Shown here: positions 7,106 to 9,845 of the stretch, in pieces
How the letters are laid out: every line of letters starts with the position of its first letter
Numbering within the stretch: the first letter of the stretch is position 1
From: Nitrospirota bacterium
Lineage (GTDB): Bacteria; Nitrospirota; Thermodesulfovibrionia; Thermodesulfovibrionales; JdFR-85
NCBI GenBank assembly: GCA_015485235.1
Contig: WFTX01000006.1
Span: 1-9,845 of the forward strand
DNA: 9,845 bases
Direction: 5' to 3'
Program-made: the position numbers and the translations under genes
Notes under the pieces: model-generated
The model's input: only the letters and a program-made list of their open reading frames with translations
What the model was told of the DNA's origin: nothing
The model's database searches: none

Positions 7106-7564
7106 ATGGTTAGTCTTGAAGACCTGAAAGGCCAGATCCTCTTGCAGGATCTGAATGATGAAGAGTTGGGGGTTATTGCTGAGAGGATCAGTTCTGAGAC
7201 CCATCCCATGGCTAAACTGATCTTCATGGAAGGAGAACCCACTAAGGGCATCTACCTGATAAAGAAGGGAAAGGTGGAGATCTCCAAGAGCACTCCCGAC
7301 GGCTGGAAGCAGACCCTGGCTGTCTTCAACGAAGGGCATTTCTTCGGAGAACTCTCCCTTATCGAAGACAAGAAGGAACATGGTGCGATCGCGACCACTA
7401 TTGACGATACGGAACTCTTCATCCTGAAAAAGGAGGATTTCAAGGCCCTCGAGGAAAGCCACCCCGCCATAATGTACAAGATAATGAAGACCATAGCCAG
7501 GGTGGCAAGCAGGAACGTCCATGCAATGAACGAAAAGCTGGTGAAGCTACTTATAAGTTATTAG
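7106..7564 (+). CDS. Stand-alone cyclic-nucleotide-binding-domain (CRP-like sensor) protein
   Basis: This 152-residue protein consists almost wholly of one CRP/PKA-type beta-barrel sensor domain. The N-terminal helix (LEDLKGQILLQDLNDEEL) leads into the barrel with IFMEGEPTKGIYLIKKGKVEIS (about 39-60) and the phosphate-binding-cassette region FFGELSLIEDKKEHGAIAT (79-97). It ends in one long helix (about 110-150). No DNA-binding helix-turn-helix follows, so it is not an ordinary Crp/Fnr regulator. The cassette has Gly81-Glu82 but His92-Gly93-Ala94 where cAMP binders have Arg-Ser/Thr-Ala, so canonical cyclic-nucleotide binding is doubtful. GGAGG at 7093-7097, eight bases before ATG 7106, fixes the start. 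The last codons and the TAG lie in the octamer array that begins at about 7558, so the natural C-terminus may have been altered. The partner is unknown; its position between fdh and fhs suggests a link to formate metabolism only by context. Confidence 0.85.
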   Translation: MVSLEDLKGQILLQDLNDEELGVIAERISSETHPMAKLIFMEGEPTKGIYLIKKGKVEISKSTPDGWKQTLAVFNEGHFFGELSLIEDKKEHGAIATTIDDTELFILKKEDFKALEESHPAIMYKIMKTIARVASRNVHAMNEKLVKLLISY

Positions 7565-7597
7565 GTTATTGAGTTATTAGGTTATTAGGTTGTTGGG
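7558..7597. repeat. Left octamer array (TTATTRRG orientation)
   Basis: Five contiguous octamers occur: TTATTAGG, TTATTGAG, TTATTAGG, TTATTAGG and TTGTTGGG. A degenerate TTATAAG at 7551-7557 precedes them. The first unit supplies the TAG stop of the upstream CNBD gene. A 9-base tandem duplication, GGAGTTAGA twice (7606-7623), continues on the right into the start of the four-helix-bundle gene. The units are the reverse complement of the array at 7983-8030; GTTATTGAG (7565-7573) pairs exactly with CTCAATAAC (7983-7991). Confidence 0.88.
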
Positions 7598-7603
7598 AAA
7601 CAG

Positions 7604-7972
7604 GTGGAGTTAGAGGAGTTAGAGGTTTACAAGATTTCACGGGAGTTGAGCAGGATTGTCTGGTCTGTTTATGAAGGCATGAATGGAACCATCAAACATC
7701 TATTAGGGAACCAGACCTTAAGAGCAGTGGATTCAATAGGTGCCAATATTGCAGAGGGTTATGGGAGATATCATTACCTTGATTCACTGAGGTTTTATTA
7801 CAATGCAAGAGGGTCTCTTTGGGAGAGTAAACACTGGATTGAGATCCTTTATGAAAGAAGACTGATACCAGAAAATACATACAACAGTCTGAGCAAAAAT
7901 CTGGATACACTTGGCCTGAAGCTAAATAACTTTATTAATACAATAAAGAAAAAAACCAGAAAAGAACCATGA
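7604..7972 (+). CDS. Four-helix-bundle protein, 23S rRNA intervening-sequence (S23) family
   Basis: This is a 122-residue, all-helical protein. Family motifs are LEELEVYKISRELSRIVW at the N-terminus, the conserved RAVDSIGANIAEGYGR (40-55), and FYYNARGSLWESKHWIEIL (64-82). These are characteristic of the S23/IVP family encoded in 23S rRNA intervening sequences, related to the Avd accessory protein of diversity-generating retroelements. The family's biochemical role is not settled. Here it lies outside any rRNA, between a sensor gene and fhs. The only possible start is GTG 7604: the frame upstream is closed by TAG at 7586-7588 and offers no other start codon. There is no clear ribosome-binding site, and codons 2-7 are a 9-base tandem duplication (GAGTTAGAG twice). 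The gene is visibly richer in A/T codons and a lysine-rich tail than its neighbours, suggesting separate origin. Confidence 0.88.
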   Translation: MELEELEVYKISRELSRIVWSVYEGMNGTIKHLLGNQTLRAVDSIGANIAEGYGRYHYLDSLRFYYNARGSLWESKHWIEILYERRLIPENTYNSLSKNLDTLGLKLNNFINTIKKKTRKEP

Positions 7973-7982
7973 CTATGTATAG

Positions 7983-8030
7983 CTCAATAACTAAGTTACG
8001 TAATAACTTAGTAACCCAGTAACCCAATAA
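7983..8030. repeat. Right octamer array (CYYARTAA orientation) with internal hairpin
   Basis: Six contiguous octamers occur: CTCAATAA, CTAAGTTA, CGTAATAA, CTTAGTAA, CCCAGTAA and CCCAATAA. This is the inverse orientation to the array at 7558-7597 and the same orientation as the one at 323-456. The second unit is effectively flipped: CTAAGTTA (7991-7998) and TAACTTAG (8004-8011) form a perfect 8-bp hairpin with loop CGTAA. The array ends 10 bases before the fhs ribosome-binding site. Confidence 0.87.
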
Positions 8031-8051
8031 CTTTCTTTTAAGGAGGTCATT

Positions 8052-9827
8052 ATGCCACTGGATCCAACGAAGCATGCAGACTGGGAAATTGCCGAGGCTG
8101 CAGAAAAGAACATGAAGACGGTTTATCAGCTTGCAGAGGAGTTAGGGCTTGAGAAGGAGGAACTCCTGCCCCACGGCCATTATGTGGCCAAGCTGGACTT
8201 CCGCCGGATACTGAACCGACTGCACGATCGCCCGCAGGGCAAGTACATCGACGTAACCGCCATCACCCCTACACCTCTTGGTGAAGGAAAATCCACCTCG
8301 ACCATGGGACTTACGCAGGGGCTTGGAAAACGCGGAAAGAACGTGATCGCTGCAATCCGTCAGCCCTCAGGCGGGCCGACCATGAATATCAAGGGCTCTG
8401 CTGCAGGCGGCGGGCTTTCACAGTGTATCCCCCTTACACCCTTTTCCCTCGGGCTTACCGGTGACATCAACGCCATCATGAATGCCCATAACCTGGCCAT
8501 GGTTGCCCTTACAGCCAGGATGCAGCATGAACGGAATTACGACGACGAGACCCTCCAGCGGCTCTCCAAGATGCGGCGTCTTGATATCGACCCCACCAAT
8601 GTTGAGATGGGATGGATTATAGACTTCTGTGCCCAGTCACTCAGGAACATCATCATCGGTATCCCGGGTGTCAACGGAAAGTATGACGGGTTCATGATGC
8701 AGTCCAAATTCGCCATCGCCGTCTCCTCAGAGGTCATGGCCATCCTCTCGGTAGCCAAGGACCTGAAGGACATGCGCGAACGGATGGGGAAGATCGTCGT
8801 TGCCTACGACAAGAAGGGTAACCCCATTACTACGGAAGACCTCGAAGTGGCAGGCGCGATGACCGCCTGGATGGTCGAGGCCCTGAACCCCAACCTCATG
8901 CAGACCCTTGAGGGCCAGCCAGTACTGGTTCACGCCGGCCCCTTTGCCAACATCGCCATCGGCCAGTCCTCCATCATTGCCGATGAGGTGGGGCTCAAGC
9001 TGGGCGACTACCATATCACAGAGAGTGGTTTCGGTGCTGACATCGGGTTTGAGAAGTTCTGGAATCTAAAGTGCCGGTTCTCAGGACTCAAACCCAATGC
9101 TGCCGTGGTGGTGGCAACAATCCGGGCACTCAAGTGCCACGGTGGAGCACCCATCCCGGTACCGGGCAAGCCCATGCCTAAAGAGTACAGTGAGGAGAAT
9201 GTGGAGTGGGTTGAGAAGGGCTGTGCCAACCTCGTCCATCACATTCAGAACGTCAAGAAGGCCGGTATCAACCCGGTGGTTTGCATAAACGCCTTCTACA
9301 CGGATACAGACGATGAGATCAAGGCGGTCCGGAGGATTGCCGAAGAGGCCGGTGCCCGTGTGGCCGTCTCCCGTCACTGGGAAAAGGGTGGTGAAGGCGC
9401 CCTGGAATTTGCAGACGCTGTTATTGACGCATGCGAGGAGCCCAATGACTTCAAGTTCCTCTACGATATGGACATGCCCCTTGGACAGCGGATCGAGAAG
9501 GTGGCCACCGAGGTCTACGGTGCCGACGGTGTGGACTATGTTGGCGATGCCCCGGCCAAGCTTGCACGGATGGAGAAGGATCCGGAGATCTCCAAGCTCG
9601 GCCTCTGCATGGTGAAGACCCACCTTTCACTCTCGGACAACCCCTCACTCAAGGGTGTGCCCAAGGGCTGGCGGCTCCAGGTGCGTGACATCCTGACTTA
9701 TGGAGGTGCAGGCTTTGTGGTGCCTGTGGCAGGAAAGATCAGCCTGATGCCGGGCACAGGCTCGAACCCGGCCTTCCGGCGTATTGATGTGGACACTGAG
9801 ACCGGAAAGGTGAAGGGTCTGTTCTAA
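8052..9827 (+). CDS. fhs: Formate-tetrahydrofolate ligase
   Basis: This cytoplasmic enzyme makes 10-formyl-tetrahydrofolate from formate, THF and ATP, the entry step of the methyl branch of the Wood-Ljungdahl pathway (reversible in oxidisers). The ATP P-loop TPLGEGKST is at 74-82. It is followed by IRQPSGGPTMNIKG (102-115), SAAGGGLSQ (116-124) and LTGDINAIMNAHNL (135-148). Further family blocks are GPFANIAIGQSS (296-307), TESGFGADIGFEKF (323-336), CINAF (411-415) and MPGTGSNPAF (566-575). At 591 residues it is longer than the ~557 of Moorella or Clostridium enzymes. Block variants (RQPSGGP for REPSLGP, IAIGQSS for IAHGNSS) place it in a distinct subfamily, which I associate with Desulfobacterota/Nitrospirota. 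The start is secure: AAGGAGG (8040-8046) five bases before ATG 8052. No dedicated promoter was found; the octamer array occupies the space where one would be. Confidence 0.96.
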   Translation: MPLDPTKHADWEIAEAAEKNMKTVYQLAEELGLEKEELLPHGHYVAKLDFRRILNRLHDRPQGKYIDVTAITPTPLGEGKSTSTMGLTQGLGKRGKNVIAAIRQPSGGPTMNIKGSAAGGGLSQCIPLTPFSLGLTGDINAIMNAHNLAMVALTARMQHERNYDDETLQRLSKMRRLDIDPTNVEMGWIIDFCAQSLRNIIIGIPGVNGKYDGFMMQSKFAIAVSSEVMAILSVAKDLKDMRERMGKIVVAYDKKGNPITTEDLEVAGAMTAWMVEALNPNLMQTLEGQPVLVHAGPFANIAIGQSSIIADEVGLKLGDYHITESGFGADIGFEKFWNLKCRFSGLKPNAAVVVATIRALKCHGGAPIPVPGKPMPKEYSEENVEWVEKGCANLVHHIQNVKKAGINPVVCINAFYTDTDDEIKAVRRIAEEAGARVAVSRHWEKGGEGALEFADAVIDACEEPNDFKFLYDMDMPLGQRIEKVATEVYGADGVDYVGDAPAKLARMEKDPEISKLGLCMVKTHLSLSDNPSLKGVPKGWRLQVRDILTYGGAGFVVPVAGKISLMPGTGSNPAFRRIDVDTETGKVKGLF

Positions 9828-9845
9828 CTCAGGCAGAGACTCTTA

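Larger units (their letters stand above)
7558..8030. mobile_element. Putative S23/four-helix-bundle insertion unit bounded by inverted octamer arrays
   Basis: An AT-rich block of about 470 bases interrupts GC-rich metabolic genes. It consists of a left octamer array, one four-helix-bundle gene, and a right octamer array in opposite orientation. The ends would pair in a transcript, echoing 23S rRNA intervening sequences, where an S23-type gene sits inside a long stem-loop. No transposase, integrase or reverse transcriptase is present, and no target-site duplication could be defined because the ends are themselves repeats. Mobility is inferred from composition, inverted flanks and a related gene-less array at 323-456. 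Confidence 0.4.

Noticed and set aside
7084..7113. Tiny ORF (MKPGGMKNG) overlapping the CNBD start
   Set aside because: It has G-rich sequence upstream, but its nine codons, lack of any recognisable leader-peptide feature and out-of-frame overlap with a well-supported start make it more likely incidental.
7604..7972. Avd of a diversity-generating retroelement
   Set aside because: No reverse transcriptase, template repeat or variable repeat is visible; the protein alone fits the general S23/four-helix-bundle family.

Overview
The window reads as part of the chromosome of an anaerobic bacterium with formate/one-carbon metabolism of the Wood-Ljungdahl type. It holds a selenocysteine-containing formate dehydrogenase operon and a formate-tetrahydrofolate ligase. 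The protein style (a NuoF-like subunit with an N-terminal thioredoxin-fold ferredoxin, a ~590-residue Fhs, a stand-alone cyclic-nucleotide-binding protein and a four-helix-bundle S23-type gene) suggests Nitrospirota or Desulfobacterota. This assignment is from memory of family resemblance, not from a search.

Layout. Bases 1-191 (minus strand) encode the N-terminus of an Smr-domain protein cut by the window edge. Bases 192-510 form a divergent intergenic region with two candidate promoters facing outward and a striking stretch of short tandem repeats: a GGYYRA hexamer array followed by a CCYARTAA-type octamer array. nhaA (Na+/H+ antiporter) follows at 511-1893. A 157-base leader with mutually exclusive hairpins precedes the operon nuoE-like (2051-2503), nuoF-like (2503-4281) and fdhA (4292-6982). 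fdhA is interrupted in frame by a TGA at 5333-5335. A textbook bacterial SECIS hairpin follows it directly, so the two open segments form one 896-residue selenoprotein and not a pseudogene.

Downstream are a stand-alone cyclic-nucleotide-binding-domain protein (7106-7564), an AT-rich four-helix-bundle (23S intervening-sequence type) gene (7604-7972) bracketed by octamer arrays in opposite orientation, and fhs (8052-9827).

How the parts work together: the FdhA/NuoF/NuoE-like proteins would form a soluble formate dehydrogenase. Electrons would pass between formate/CO2 at the Mo/W-Sec site and NAD(P)H at the FMN site, possibly with ferredoxin as a second partner. Fhs would then consume or produce formate through 10-formyl-tetrahydrofolate. 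The four-helix-bundle gene with its octamer arrays looks like an insertion between the CNBD gene and fhs. A second, gene-less array of the same octamer family lies about 7 kb away, upstream of nhaA. This repeat/S23-gene unit is the least explained structure in the window.
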